Origin: Lantana camara
Taxonomy: Eukaryota > Streptophyta > Magnoliopsida > Lamiales > Verbenaceae
Direction of reading: 5' to 3'
Length of the DNA stretch: 64,000 nucleotides
Assembly (NCBI GenBank): GCA_037501455.1
Contig: CM074861.1
Location: 98,123,001-98,187,000 of the forward strand
The position numbers and the translations under genes are program-made. Position 1 is the stretch's first letter. Each line of letters opens with the position of its first letter. Positions 31,481-44,668 of the stretch are shown here, one piece after another. The notes under the pieces are model-generated. The model was not told the origin of the DNA. It saw only the letters and a program-made list of their open reading frames with translations, and made no database searches.

Positions 31481-34400
31481 ATGGCGCCCTTGGATGAAGA
31501 AACCGCTAAGAAAGTCATTCGCCAGGTACGATGAAGATCCCTTGCCGATTACCACGTCGTTTCTCTGTAAAGCCTGAAGAAAGTCGATTTGCAAATCATT
31601 TCTTTCCCCTTTATTTCAGGTGGAGTTCTATTTCAGTGACAGTAATCTTCCTAGGGATGCGTTTCTGAAGAAAACCGTCAGCGAAAGTGATGATGGATGT
31701 ATCCTTTTCTCGCAGTAAATTGCTTGCTCCATGTGGGTCAAGTTGGCATTACTTGTATATCGAATTTGTGTTTCTCTTTGTTCTTTTTTCATTGCGTAAT
31801 GGAGTTCGGAACTCAAGTTTAAATGCTGTTTATTAATTGTGATCTTTGCTGGCCTATTAATTTCCTCGCGAACTCTGTCCAAATTAAGTGTGTTGAAAAC
31901 TTGCTTTCTTAACTGGAATCTAGTGGTAAGTTTGGCGTTGATTTGCTCGTTTTCTCGGATGAGAGGTCATTTGGGATTGGGAGATGTGAAACCAGACGAT
32001 GTAACAGAGGATACCGTTAATTCTGTGGCTGAGACTTTGAGGACCTCGAATTTCCTCAAGATTTCTGAAGATGGTAAGTTTTTAGAGATTGAGGAATGAT
32101 GTTTGCGTCAATCTGATTTGTGTTTGCTAATGGTTGCTTCTGTTCCTTCATTTAAAGGGACGAAGGTTGGTAGAGCTACTGAGCTTCCAAAGCCTGAGGA
32201 GGCAATTAAGCAATCAGATGAAAGAACAGTTGCTGCCTCGCCCCTGGAATATGAGGTCAAGCTTGAAGAAGTAGAATCCTTTTTCTCACAGTATGCCAAG
32301 GTAAGCTCATATGAAGTACATAATACTTTAGTTTGCTCGAACCCATATTTCGTGATAATTTGTGTGGACTGTGATGCTTGAATCTGATTCTTGGACTACT
32401 TTTCTCATATTTTAGGTTAATAGTGTGAGGCTGCCTCGCCATGTTGCTGACAACAGGGCATTTTGTGGCACAGCCCTGGTTGAGTTTTCCACTGAGGAGG
32501 AGGCTACAAATGTTTTGAAGCAAACCCTTAGTTATTCAGGGGTTGAGTTGGAACTGAAACCAAAGTAAGCATGCTAATGGGTATCTCTAAGTGCACGTTT
32601 ACTTCCAGTTTCTGAAATTCCCCAACCTTTGTTGGAACGAAATTGCAAACTATCTGGTTTTGGTGCTGTGACATTTTAGTGAGTAAAATGGGAGTATTTG
32701 TTTCCTGCTTCTTTTGCTAGTGGGAGAAAACCCTGTTTTATTTTTCAAATAGCATGCTCGTTTCGTAGGATTCTTTTTTTTTTTTTTTTGCTGTTTAAAC
32801 TCTTCAGTTCTCAAACACTCAGTTATTCCAACTTGTATCACTTATGAGCTTATTAAGTATGTTTAACTTCATAATTATACTTCCTTCATCCAGGAAGGAG
32901 TATGATGCAGAAAGAGCTAAAGAGGAGGCGGAAGTTGTGAGGACACGGCCCCAAGGAGGTTCAAACCGCCAAGAGAAAGCCAATGCCGAACCTGAGTAGG
33001 CATTTTACCAAATTCCATTTTCTATCTTCATACTACTCCCGTTAATAGTTTTTTAATCTGATGACTGCGGTTGTGGCAGTTATCCCAAAGGCTTAATTGT
33101 CGCATTTAAATTGAAGAGCATCTCTGGTGCGGATTCCACCAAACAAAATGGTAATCATGAGTCAAAGAGTGATAATGCAGATGTCTCTAAGAATGATGAC
33201 GAACAAGACAAGGCACAAGTTAACTCTGAAGAGTCTAAACCAGAGGTCCAGGAAGAGGTAACAGATATGAAGGTCGAGAATGCTGAGAAGGGTGAAGAAA
33301 AGGAAGCAGACAATACTGGTGCAGAGACTGAAGTGCAGGAATCTGAAGATGCTGAGAAATCTTCAGATGCGCCAAATGAAAATGAAGAGCAAGGATCCGG
33401 TGAAGAAAAGAAAAGCATTGAGGATTACAAGGACAACAAAGATGTTGTTTTAAGAGAAGACCTAAGAGCCATTTTCGAAAAGTTTGGCACTGTGAAGGTA
33501 TTATCAGCATTCTTTTCCGGGCTCGTTGTAATTTCAGTTTATTATGGAGTTAATTTGCTTGTTTTTTGAGCAGCTCTTGTTTTGTGCAAACTACTGCTCA
33601 TAATTAAGAATAGCTGGTCAATACTTTCCCCTAGTTTCTTCAATTATACTCTGTTAAACATTTGATTACTTGTCTTGTTTCTTCTGTGTAGTTCATTGAT
33701 TTCAAGATTGGATCAGACTCGGGTTATATAAGGTTTGAAGATGCTGCAGCAGCTCAAAAAGCTCGGGCTGCTGCTGTGCTGACTGAGGAGGGTGGTCTCG
33801 CTGTGAAAAACTTCATTGCCACTCTGGATCCTGTTACTGGTTTGTAACTCGCTCATGTTAATATATAATATGTATTTCCTCTCATGAAAGCTCCAGTTTT
33901 TCTTACTTTGCTTTTCATTAATGAAGAAGTTATAATCATACCTATGTTTCCACTCCTAATAGTGTAAATAGTATTAAATTATTGGGACAATTGCACTGGC
34001 ATGCTATCAAGTTTGGACTAATTAACTACACAAAACTTTTCCTGGGGTTTGAGAAATTACAAAAACTGCCCCTGTTGCCCCTGAGATTAGGCCTATTATA
34101 GATACAAGTGTCAAGCAAAAAATAGGATATCCACGCAAAAATCTTAGATATGATGATCAAAAATCTTTGATTCTATAAATTCATTGACATGAGAAATTTT
34201 TGTAATCTCTCAACCCTCGTGAAAAACTTGTGCAATTAAGTCAAACCTCAGGGTATGTTTGTAGTTATCTCGAAATTTTACAGTTTAACAAGCACGACCA
34301 TCAGGTTTTCTGCATGCTTACAAATCTCATCCTGTTACCACAGGTGATGCTGAGAAGGAATACTGGAGCTCACTTCGTAATAATAAGGAGAAATATCGCG

Positions 34401-34635
34401 AAAACTACAAAAGCAACCACCGTGGTGGAAGGTACCGTATCTCGGTCACCTTTTCAGTTCAATGCCGTAATATGCAGTTTGTTGGTAATCTTTATGATTC
34501 CAAGGAGAACTGTTCAATGGTTTTTGATGTTTTAACAGGAATGGAAGGCACAATAGAGGTGGTAGGCATTTTGGTGGGAAGCATTCTCGCTCCAGAGAAA
34601 ATGATAATCGCCCTAGCAAAGTTCAGAAAGTTTAA
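31481..34635 (+). CDS. LA1: La protein (La motif, RRM1, C-terminal xRRM)
   Basis: Ten exons close in phase: 31481-31525, 31620-31698, 31924-32073, 32158-32300, 32416-32564, 32894-32995, 33080-33497, 33692-33839, 34344-34431, 34539-34635, giving 472 aa. The La motif is at the N-terminus (IRQVEFYFSDSNLPRD, then SLALICSFSRM and TVNSVAETLRTSNFLKIS). RRM1 follows at about 125-190 (VNSVRLPRHV..FCGTALVEF). After an acidic Glu/Asp/Lys linker in exon 7 comes a second RRM (LRAIFEKFGTVKFIDFKIG, SGYIRFEDAAAAQKA), and the tail is Arg/Gly-rich and basic. La binds UUU-3'OH ends of Pol III transcripts and protects them in the nucleus; the Arabidopsis La1 orthologue is essential. Intact here. Intron 8 holds a TIR MITE. 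Confidence 0.93.
33975..34277. mobile_element. TIR MITE in intron 8 of the La gene
   Basis: Ends are imperfect inverted repeats of about 80 bp. The left reads GACAATTGCACTGGCATG...GGGGTTTGAGAAATTACAAAAACT; the complement of the right reads GATAACTACAAACATACC...GGGTTGAGAGATTACAAAAATT. It resembles the element at 52675-53110 (ATTACAAACTCC.CCCTC.CGGGTTT). No clear target duplication found. Non-coding. Confidence 0.55.
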
Positions 34636-35148
34636 AGTTGAAGCAACATGAGAGAGAAGCTTCATGAATCTCTCGCAAAAGCAATTTTGTGCTCTATTTG
34701 TCATTAATATGTTAACCTGACTCTGGTTGTGTGGTTCTAACAGTGTTCAAACTTTTTGTCATTTACATTAGTTTTTAGTATATATATTTGCAGTCCTTTT
34801 TAATTCCGTAGTTCTTCATATGTTTACATGATATCTATTTTTACTGCCTTTTTTCGAATTATTATATGTTTGCGATAATGGTCACATAGGTTTTTATTTT
34901 ACATATAGTAGTCGGAAGATATAAAATAATGTATTAAAATTCAAACTTACATAATACTACAGCATTTTAGATATCCTGATTTTATGTTTCGTTTCCTCAA
35001 ATTAAATATCAATATAAAAAAGAGGAAAAACAACTTATTAGGGTAGTTTTTTTAATAAATTTAGGAACTTTTAATGTTTTAAATTGTCATTATAGTCACT
35101 TCGTCATTAACACGTGCTTCATTTTCCATTAAAAATTAGTAATATTTA

Positions 35149-35352
35149 GACAAAAATGAGCCATTGGCAGTCTGTAACAATTTTGGAGAAAAACGAGCCA
35201 TTAACAGTTTGAAAAACATTGAAAAGTTTGGAGAAAAACGAGCCATTAACAGTTTGAAAAACATTGAAAAGTTCGGATAATGAAAAATTACCAATTTTCA
35301 GTCAAAAATGAGCCATTGGTAGTCTGAAAAACATTGAAAAATTTGGATAAAA
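35149..35352. repeat. ~46-bp tandem repeat, four units
   Basis: Units share GGAGAAAAACGAGCCATTAA and AGTTTGAAAAACATTGAAAA (two near-identical central copies at about 35203-35248 and 35249-35280), with diverged copies on both sides (AAAAATGAGCCATTGGCAGTCTG). Confidence 0.85.
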
Positions 35353-35537
35353 AATTGAAAAAACGAGGTGGGATAAATATTTTTTTCTTCTAAAAAGAAT
35401 ACCCAAATATTCGTTAATTTTCATTTCCACAAATTATTGAAATTGAAAAATACTCAATATTCTTTATTCTGTGGTAAATTAATATTTTTCATTGAAACTG
35501 GAAAATACTCAATGTAGATATTTTGTTCATTGGGGGA

Positions 35538-35769
35538 TGAATGACTTTAAATTTTCTATTTTAAATTATATTTCATCTCAAATTTTATTTATTCACATAC
35601 ATTAAGTGTATTAATAGCCAGTTTGATTATTAGAGATAATCTTCTGATTTTTTTCCCTATGTTATTTTTGTTGTTTTCGCATGCAATAAATGACTTTGAA
35701 TCTATTTTAAATTTGTGTTTCATCTCTAATTTTATTCACACACACAAACTTAGTGTATTAATAGGTAGT
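35538..35769. repeat. ~80-bp duplicated block, 150-bp period
   Basis: AATGACTTTAAATT...TTTCATCTCAAATTTTATT...AGTGTATTAATAGCCAGT (35538-35621) recurs as AATGACTTTGAATC...TTTCATCTCTAATTTTATT...AGTGTATTAATAGGTAGT (35690-35769). Confidence 0.75.
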
Positions 35770-35930
35770 CCACATTATAAGAGAGAATTTTTAAATTTTT
35801 TCGTATGTCGTATATAAGAAAAATAAGACAAAATATATAAAATTGAAACAAGCCAAACCAAACAAATCCCCAACAAATTTGAATAAAATATGAAACTTAT
35901 AAGGAAATCGTTCCACGTGTCACCATCTTA

Positions 35931-36899
35931 ACCGTCCATACAGAAATACTACTTCGCCTTCCTTAATTTTGAATTCTCGGACTGCTCTTTCTCCCTCTCT
36001 CTCAACAGTACACTCACTGACCTTCACTCAATTCCTACCTTTTCGTCTCCGATTCCAACCTGCGCAGTGATCCTAATCCTTTTTCTCTGTGATTGATTTG
36101 TCGATTAGGAGAAAACAGAAAAAAATTCCGTTACTTTCCGCAAAGCTTGGAACGATTCGGATATTTCAATATTTCTTTGGCTGGTTTTGTGTTCTTCAAG
36201 CTCAGGTTTGGTAAGTTTTTGAATTCCCGTCCACAGTTACGTGTTTTTTGTTGTTTCAATTGAGGTGTGAGCTGCAGCTTGTGTCGCTATCTTTTTGTCG
36301 AATGTTATTGCTAGGTTTATGACTTTATATTAGTAGAAGCAACTGTCTAATCATGGTTGTTCTAACACCATCCGACGTCTCTGGTAAATTTGAGTAGCTA
36401 TATGTTGTCTTGAAGTGAGCTTGCTTAACCTTTTAGTTTGGGAGTTCGATTTTTGTTAGTTACTAGATAGTGGTGGGATTTTGGTCCGTCAATGTTGGAG
36501 CATTGTTGGTTGGTTTCATAGTTTAACTTTGATTTTGTGCTCCGTTGTATAATTTAAGGCTGTTGCTACGTATATTAATGGGTAACAAATGCAGAAATCT
36601 CAATCCCCTCACTTTTGTTAAAATTATAAAAGCTTCCATTTTTCTGGATGGGATGCCGATTTAGGGATGGAAAGAGTGGGTACTTTCTGAGTGTTATTCA
36701 TTTTTGTGTTTTCTTGTTTATCCATATTATGCTGTTATATATCCTGACTTCCGTGTGTCTCATTCCTACCTTCTTATGCATTCATCCTTTTGGGGCAGTG
36801 TCTGCATCTTTATAGGCTACCATATAAGGGAAGACATTTTGGAGAAACGACAATGAGCGGCAATGGGCATACACAATTTTACTTGTTTTCAAAGTGAAT
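35931..36899 (+). other. Promoter and 5' leader of MYB3R
   Basis: A C/T-rich leader starts near 35960-36060 (CTCTTTCTCCCTCTCTCTCAAC). A probable leader intron begins near 36230 (TTTGGTAAGTTTT, 36207-36219) and ends near TTGGGGCAG (36791-36799). No upstream coding region seen. Confidence 0.5.
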
Positions 36900-39800
36900 A
36901 TGGACACTGATAGGACGAGCAACATGCTTTCTGATGGTGCTACAGATGGCCTACGAAGAGCTCGGTCTTTACATGGGTAAGTTTTTAACCACATTGAACT
37001 TTAATGCCTCATCTTAAACAATTATTACATTTTGTTTTTGTTTATTTTTTTTCCTGTTTTTATATGTCAATGAGGGCATAGGAGAGGTGAAAATCTTGTT
37101 TTGCTGGTTTGGTAATAGATACGGTTATTTATCTAGTTACATTTTTACTGAATTTTCGTACTTTTTGGAAAATTTAGGCATTGGCTTCCAGTTCTTTGAA
37201 ATATCATTCTTTTGTTAGATTGGAAATTAGTGTCCTCTTTTTCTTTCTCTGAATAAAAGTGTGCAGAGAAAATATTGTGCATTTAGTTGGGACTTTGGAC
37301 TCTAGAATGACATCCTTTCTCCCTGTTCAGGAGGACAAGTGGCCCTACAAGGCGTTCCACAAAGGGCCAATGGACTGCAGAAGAGGTAACTTGATTTTCT
37401 CTTTTCTTTCCAGTTATAAAACTGCAAAATGATTTATACTATTTACGTGTGCTGGCTGGTTTACTTTTAATTTTCATTTGAATTTTCTATGCATGATAAT
37501 ATCACCACTATATATAAATTTTAGTTTGTGATTCTGAACTGCTCTCTATTTTCTGCCAGGATGATATGTTACGCATGGCTGTTCAACGCTTCAACGGAAA
37601 AAACTGGAAAAAGATAGGTAGAAATAAGGCCTTTTGTATTTTGTTAATTGTATAATGAGAAATAGTTTTCTGTATGCCTAGTATCTATGACTATCCATTT
37701 GCAGACTGATCAAGTGGAGGAATGCATTTCGGCTGATGAGCTAAGAACTTTAGTAGGATTTATATGAGACCGAAATAGTTACTTGAACTGAAAGGCTGTA
37801 GATTCTCTTATTTTCCATTTGAATTTTTTCTATGATTTTCTCAAAAATTCTAGCTGTAAATATTCAAGATAACCTTTAGTTATGTTGCTCAGGGAATTGG
37901 AAGGAAGCACTTTTAGGCATGATTTCTGGCTAACTAAATAGGATCATGCTCCGAAGTAGTCTTTCTAACTTCCTATGCACGAATAGCTTTGTGTTGTAAG
38001 CTATGCCCTTTGATGAAATACGTATTCTCTATTTATTACTCTGTAGACATTTTTGGTTTTGATGGATAATTATCCGTACATTTGGATAATTACTCTTGAG
38101 TGGCTTCAATTTCTGTGGAATGTGATGTTATTTGTAGCGGAGTGTTTCAAGGATCGAACAGATGTACAATGCTTACACAGGTGGCAGAAGGTTCTGAATC
38201 CAGATCTTGTTAAAGGTCCATGGTCAAAGGAGGTGGGTAACTTAATTCTTTTCCTTTCCTTTAGATGTGTTCTCCATTAATTACAAAATCGATTGTAAAG
38301 TGAAGTTACTCCTCAATTACTTAGGAGGATGAAATAATAATTGAAATGGTGCATAGATACGGGTCAACAAAATGGTCTACCATTGCACAGCATCTTCCTG
38401 GACGTATTGGAAAGCAATGTCGGGAAAGGTAAGCTTGCATGAGTCATCACCTCTATGGTTCACCTTGATGTCCAACATTCCACATTTACAAATCTTTAAC
38501 ATTGACATTTCAGAAAGTTTACGAGCATTCAGTCTACAAGATTAATATTTAGTTTTAACCTTATTAAAAGTTGTCGTGATTGATTATTCAGTGTCCTATC
38601 GTTGAAGGTTTACATTCTGTGTCACGTCTTGACATGGAAATGTTAACATGACTGTTGCTATTGATGTTGCAGATGGCACAATCATCTTAATCCTAACATA
38701 AACAAAGAAGCCTGGACACAAGATGAGGAATTGGCTCTGATTCATGCTCACCAAATTTATGGAAACAAGTGGGCAGAGTTAACAAAGTTCTTACCTGGGA
38801 GGTACTGCAAAACATAGTAGTTACAGACTTACAGGAATCAATTCAAGCTACTTGCAAACATATGAACTTTAATTTGTCTATCATCTGGATAGCATGCATT
38901 TCTTTAAACTTTTACTGATTTCCCCTTCATGCATATGCTATCAGAACCGACAATTCGATAAAAAATCATTGGAATTCTTCTGTCAAGAAAAAATTGGATA
39001 TGTATTTGGCCTCAGGGTTACTTTCTCAGTTCCAAGGTCCTCCACCTGGTATTTGCCATCCTAATCACTCAGCAGCATCTTCTTCTTCAAAGGCGCAACA
39101 CAGTGAAGATGATAGGGATGGAGCAGAAGTAGAGGAAGTTTCTGAATGCAGTCAAGGTTCTACAGCTGCTGGTATATCTCAATGTACAAACAATGCGATC
39201 AGCAGAACAAGAGTGGATAGTAGAGCAACTGAAGAATCAAGTTCTGATGATTATCGACCTTCATTTCAAGAAAGCACATATGCAATACCAGAAGTACCTT
39301 GTGAATTGGGTGACAAGTTTCTTGAACATGAACTCTCTCTAGATTGGGGGACCTTTGCTGGTACATATTGGCAGTTAAGCACAAATGAGCTACCTAATAT
39401 TTTGCTGGATCCTGGGCAAGAATCATCTAGACAATTGATGTCATCTTTATCCGAAGGGGATAACCAAGAGACAATTCCATTTCCAACAGATATCTACATG
39501 GAATTAGGTGCTTCTGATAGCCTTGATAGCACACGTAATCCAGACTGCCGAACAGGATACTGTGAGGATGGAGATGACGGATGTCTCTCTGAAAATGTTA
39601 TCAGCAGCATTGATGGACGTACAGATTCATTACTTCATAACTGTTCAACATATCAGACGCCTCATTTGCCTACTGAAATGCTGGGAACTTCTTTTACTCA
39701 ACCTCCTTCCCTTCCCACTCAAATATGGCATAATGATGGTGACCTAGGGATTGGCATAAATACAGATCAGTATGACCATTCTTCACATGTTAGTGCTGAG

Positions 39801-42209
39801 CAGAAGTATATTTCACGAAGTACAAATGAGGACTATATTTTAACTAATGAATCGGATTGCTCTCCTCGTGATGACAACCGTGAGGAGCCAAAACTAGTTC
39901 CAGCTAATGATTTTATCTTGGAACCACCACCGAATGATTCTCAATGTTGTTCTTCCAAGGAAAAGGATGCAGTTGGATCAGATGATCAGAAGGATTCTGG
40001 AGCTTTATTTTATGAGCCACCCTGTTCTCCAAGCTTTGAGATACCATTTTTAAGTTGTGATCTTATCCAATCTAGCAGTGATATGCATCAAGACTACAGT
40101 CCATTTGGCATTAGGAAACTGATGATATCTTCCATGAGTCCATTCAGACTGTGGGATTCACCATCTAGAGATCATAGCCCAACAGCTGTTTTAAGAAGTG
40201 CAGCCAAAAGTTTTACAGATACACGATCTATACCGAAGAAAAGAAACCGCGACTTGGTATCTCCTTTGTCAGGAAAGAGAGATGAAAAGAAGCTTGAATT
40301 GATTTCTACGCCAGCTACATTTTCAAGGTTAGAGATTATGTTTGATGAATGCATGGAGGAGAAGGGAGCAGTTCAGTCATTCTCTCCAAACAGTATAATG
40401 AAAAATGACGGGCCTTGTTTAGAGAAAGAAAATGCAACCCGCTGTTGTCAAGGGGAAAAAAACAAAGGAAATGAAAATATTATTATTGCAGAAAGAAAAA
40501 TCTCGGAAAAGGACTTAAATGTTGGTGAATGTTTGGACCAGAGAACAAAAGAGAATGCTGTTGCTGCTGCCAGAACTAAAATTGCAGATAAAGCCGCAAT
40601 GGATACAGTGAGTACTTGTTCAGTTTCTCAACGAGGAAATAACATGAAAAACCACTGTATCAATGATTGTAGTCCCCAAAAACTAATTCTGGCTTCTTGT
40701 CATACTTCTGCTTAAATATCTTCAAAATTGTCAATTCTGCAGAACTTTCAGTAGATCTCCTAATATTTGTATTCCCTTACTCATCCTGAGGTAATGTATT
40801 TTATTTTTATTGAAGTTCATATTAATTCCCACTGTGAGTCAAAATAGAGATGAGCCAAATCATGAAATTGCACTAAAGAAAGTCAAAATAGAGAGGGTCA
40901 TATTCATTTTTCCAGACTTCTGACAAAGTGAAGTTTCTATAGACTGATCCACTGCTAATTTTCCTGACAGGCAAAAGAGTTCTCTGGAATCCTTGTTGAA
41001 AATGATATGAATGACATTTTATTTTTCACTCCGGACCGCTTTGGAACTAAGGGTGATCAATCAACTGGTTTGAGTTCCAAAATTCTTGGAAACAGGTATT
41101 CTAGAAGAATGGAAGCTGTATCAAAACATGAAGCTATCTTCTCTTTGGCTGAGACATCATGTTTTTCTGTTCTTTCTTCTCCTCGACTCTGCAAACAAAA
41201 GGATGGTGCTAATGTGGTCATAGCAACCTCTCTACAATCCTTGAGTCCTTCACAGAAGAAGCTCGCTGAAAGTCCTGGCAAAGGGACCGTTGATGAAAAC
41301 ACTAGCATGTAAGATAAATGAAACTGCATCATGCATGTTGTAGTTTTCAAGGTTCTTACTGGTTGATCTGTTATGAGTGTTCTCTAGTGGCTGTGGCATT
41401 CATTTCTCTGATTTCCTTTTTCATTTTCTCTATCCAGATTTGTCAATGCACCATTTCTGAAGAGTGTAGAATCTCCTTCACCATGGAAATCTCCTTGGTT
41501 TATTAGCACTTTCGTTCCAGGCCCCAAAGTCGATACAGATATAACAATTGAGGTGTGGGATAATTTTAGTAATCAAGTAATCTGTTTAGGAGATGCTCTT
41601 TGTTGCAGTTATTATTATTATTATCATTATTATTAAGACAGAATACTCTTTTTTAGGACATTGGTTACTTTTTGAGCCCAGGGGACCGAAGTTATGATGC
41701 TATTGGATTGATGAAGCAATTCGGAGAACATACTGGTGGACTGTTATCTGATGCACAGGAGGTTTTGGGAGATGAAACTCCACAAAGGATAATCAAAGGA
41801 AAATGCTCCATAAGTCAGGAAGCAGAAAAGGAGAACAATTTCATGGTATGATTGTCAGAAATTATTCCAAGAAATGGTCTTTAATATTTTCAATCTCCCA
41901 TAAGATACTTCGCATTTCTTTGGGCCGCTTTAATCTTGATAAAATTTTATCTGAATTGTTATTGTATTTCAATGGAAACCATTGGTTTAAAAATAGGATA
42001 AGGTAAACTTGAAATACTGATCTAATGTGAACAACTCGGTATAGGAAACTAAAGTACCAATGCTTTAACTTGGGGAATTCGTTTTGCAGACGGAGAGGCG
42101 TATGCTAGATTTTCGCGAATGTGGAACACCTAGAAAGGAAACTGGAAAACCTTCAAGCAGCATTAGTTCGTCAAGTCCCTCTTCATATTTGCTGAAGAGT
42201 TGCAGGTAG
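36900..42209 (+). CDS. MYB3R: Three-repeat MYB transcription factor (MYB3R, c-Myb type)
   Basis: Eleven exons in phase: 36900-36976, 37331-37385, 37560-37617, 38138-38232, 38325-38428, 38673-38801, 38945-40607, 40971-41308, 41438-41552, 41657-41845, 42090-42209, giving 980 aa. R1 is GQWTAEEDDMLRMAV..NWKKIAECF..HRWQKVLNP, R2 GPWSKEEDEIIIEMV..KWSTIAQHLPGR..CRERWHNHLNP, R3 EAWTQDEELALIHAHQ..KWAELTKFLPGR..IKNHWNSSVKK, all with the spaced tryptophans. The long acidic Ser-rich C-terminal part includes family blocks (SPFGIRKLMISSMSP, SPWKSPWFISTFVPGP, DIGYFLSPGDRSYDAIGLMKQ). MYB3Rs bind MSA elements (AACGG) and control G2/M genes; length and tail suggest the MYB3R1/4 group. The exon-7 donor is ACA|GTGAGT; without splicing the frame runs on to a stop at 40715. 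Exons 8-11 are duplicated at 47724-48946. Confidence 0.92.
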
Positions 42210-43429
42210 AAAAAGGCAGATGCATGCCTATCGTAATATTTTTGAGTCTGTGGTTTGTACAAGCAAAAATCTGTTTATCTGTTATATAAGTTTCATTTAT
42301 TGTAATATTACCACTAAAATGTATATATATTTTTGTCCCTCGCGGTATATGGATTTTAAATCTTCAAATACTGAACTCAGGATAGTTGAGTACAATATAT
42401 TGAACAGGTTAAGTGGAAAATGTTGGCTGATAATTGGAGGAACATCTAAAAGGAAAATGTGATTTATTCCTTATGTCGTATATTTTGGTATACAAACCGA
42501 CATGACACGACCTCTTAAAACTTAAATAACAAAGAAAGAAAAGAAGGTAACTGGAAATTTTCGAGCAAAATGCTGAATTTCCTCTTAAAACTTGATGACA
42601 ACCTTGATAGCATTGGGCTGCTTCATGTACTCAAACCCCTTGTTGATTTCAGAAAGTGAAACCTCATGAGTAATCAACTGATCAAGATCAATTTCCTGCT
42701 CAGAAAAGACAACATTTGTTGAGTCAAAATAGGAATCTTTTTCCCTCTTGAAAGTTGAGAAAAATTGGAACATTTTTCCTGGATATATATACCTTGTTGA
42801 CACATTTTTCCACAATTTTAGGAAGATCTGTCTGAGTTCTAACGCCACCGTAGATGGAGCCCACTACAGTCCTTCCACACCACAGGGGAATATAGTTGAG
42901 CTCCCCACTTTTCTCAAGTCCTGCACCAATAAATACTACTGTCCCAAGCCCCAGTTTCATGCCAAATACATATAAAATCAGTTAAGTCTTGTTACACATG
43001 GAGGCACAAAACAGTCACGATTAACCCACGTTCAAACTTCTGACTCCGTCCCTTATTGATCTTTAAAAACAGTGTCTTGTATAACCCCCCCTAAAAAGCT
43101 TCATATTTCGTGTTTAGACCCTTGCAAAGAAAAGAACTATGTTCATGTTAATGAAAACACACACAAAGAAGGGAGGAGAGGGGAAGTGTGTGGGGAAAGA
43201 CATATTTACCCTACTCCTTCATGTCCAGGAATCCGAGGGAACAAAGGCTGCAAAAATCAACGAAAGAGAAAATTTATATGAAGATACAGAGTTAATGCCC
43301 TGCAACTGAATAGCCATGAACTTGTATATCCATAACATCAAAACTAAAGATTTTTTATCATGGCTACACATACATACATATATATTATATGTGTGTGAGT
43401 ACTTACAACAGGGAGGCCATTGCAGCAGA
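40871..43429. repeat. Segmental duplication, copy A
   Basis: From CACTAAAGAAAGTCAAAATAG (40871) to TGCAGCAGA (43429) this segment matches 47624-51229 almost base for base, except that copy A lacks about 1.03 kb corresponding to 49802-50834 of copy B. It contains the last four MYB3R exons (functional) and ADH remnants. Confidence 0.9.
42585..43429 (-). pseudogene. Truncated ADH pseudogene (copy A)
   Basis: Matches the intact ADH at 49352-51650. Retained pieces: last exon 42695-42585, exon 6 from about 42951 to 42793, exon 3 at 43247-43210, and the last bases of exon 2 (about 43429-43407). The exons carrying the structural zinc site, the NAD fold and most of the substrate domain fall in the 1-kb deletion with its junction near 43031, and the gene start is cut at 43429. 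The exon-6 acceptor is also changed (AACTG in place of AACAG). It cannot make an enzyme. Confidence 0.88.
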
Positions 43430-43918
43430 TTATAAAGATTTTTTTATAGTGTATTATATGTTCGTGTGATTTGAACATGTGTTTGTGTTGTGAAATTGAG
43501 CAAGATGAAGAGCAAGAAAACTCAATTGCTGAGAGAGGCTTGAAAGGAATTGGAACAGAGTATTCATTTTCTCGAGGGACGCTCCTGATGCTCTTTTACA
43601 AGTGCCTTCACTCATTGTTGTGCTGATTTGGTGTTCGTATAATTTGTAACAAATGGATATCCAGAACTCTAGTTTCTATGAAACTTAAAACAAAACTGCC
43701 ACAAACTGAATCAAATGCAGGCAGCTTGAGTAACCCAATGAGAAGTGTGGCTTAAAAGGGGTTAAAGGCTGTCTTAAAGCACTTTCCTGGAGACATTTAG
43801 CAATTCCTAAGACATGATGCCATCAACAACGTCTCGAAGAATATTACATCGATGACTCTACAGATGAACTGGAGATACGTAAAGCTTAGTTGATTTTCTT
43901 GTATAAGGTTTAGAAGGT
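43430..43918. other. Spacer between duplication copy A and MFAP1
   Basis: AT-rich, no gene recognised. Confidence 0.6.
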
Positions 43919-44009
43919 TCATCGACCATCCCAATCCTTCAATTTCTTGCTACCTTTGGGTTTCTCTATTGGTGCATTCATTCCAGCCATCTTCTGATTG
44001 TACTTGGCC
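43919..44009 (-). other. Orphan-looking last exon of MFAP1
   Basis: Minus strand, after acceptor GGCGTAG (44010-44012 is TAG), one base plus 30 codons reads AKYNQKMAGMNAPIEKP and then GSKKLKDWDGR followed by TGA at 43921-43919. This is the conserved C-terminus of MFAP1. No matching donor or the usual WTYNDPLR-like residues could be found between it and the main exon. Confidence 0.75.
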
Positions 44010-44668
44010 CTACGCCATTGCAGAAGGGTAGTAATTAGTTAGAGAATAATTCCAACCATGTCAACAAGACTAATAAACCAGATATTAAATAGTTTACACA
44101 AGTTTCTGGTTTCAAAAAAAAGTAGCCACAGGAGTTAAGAGTCAGATACGGAGGATTCTCTGAAAGAGACTTTTGTCCTTTGACATTAGTGCAATCAAAC
44201 ATTATCAGCACGATAAGCATTACTGAATTCTTGTATAAGACGTGTTTAAAATTTCTGCGTGTCATAAGTAACTATACACCTCCAACCAAAATAACTGCAC
44301 CACTTAATGGAAATGGTAAAAGGCTACAAGTACAGACTTCATGTAAACCCTGGATTAACTCAATTACTAACATCTGGTGTTTCACGTTTAGTATTTAAAA
44401 CTGAAGCATACAAAAAGTTCGCTCATCCAAATCTAACAACTTTCAGAGCATTCCACCTTCACAATTAGGATAACCAAAACAAAGATTCGGTAATTGGATT
44501 GTCTTCAACGAATTATATAATTCACTCAGCAGCTAGTACTGATTTTTTTATGGTTGCAACGCTTAATGACGTTTGCTTGTTTAAATCATCAATCTCAGCA
44601 TATTTTCAAGAAGTGGCTTTAAAAAACTTAGAAATCATATGGGATGATGCTTATCCAAGAATAAGTTC
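44010..44668 (-). other. Interval between the two MFAP1 coding pieces
   Basis: AT-rich. No sequence coding a W-T-x-x-D-P-L-R stretch on the minus strand. Probably intron plus a lost or altered exon end. Confidence 0.5.

Larger units (their letters stand above)
34636..35930. other. 3' flank of the La gene and spacer before MYB3R
   Basis: AT-rich, no gene. It contains the two tandem repeats listed separately. Confidence 0.7.

Noticed and set aside
32103..32157. Alternative start for a downstream La-like protein
   Set aside because: The stretch is intron 3; the first exons with the La motif are present and in phase.
40608..40715. MYB3R ending at the long exon-7 frame stop
   Set aside because: Four further exons in phase encode C-terminal blocks typical of the family; the stop is intronic read-through.
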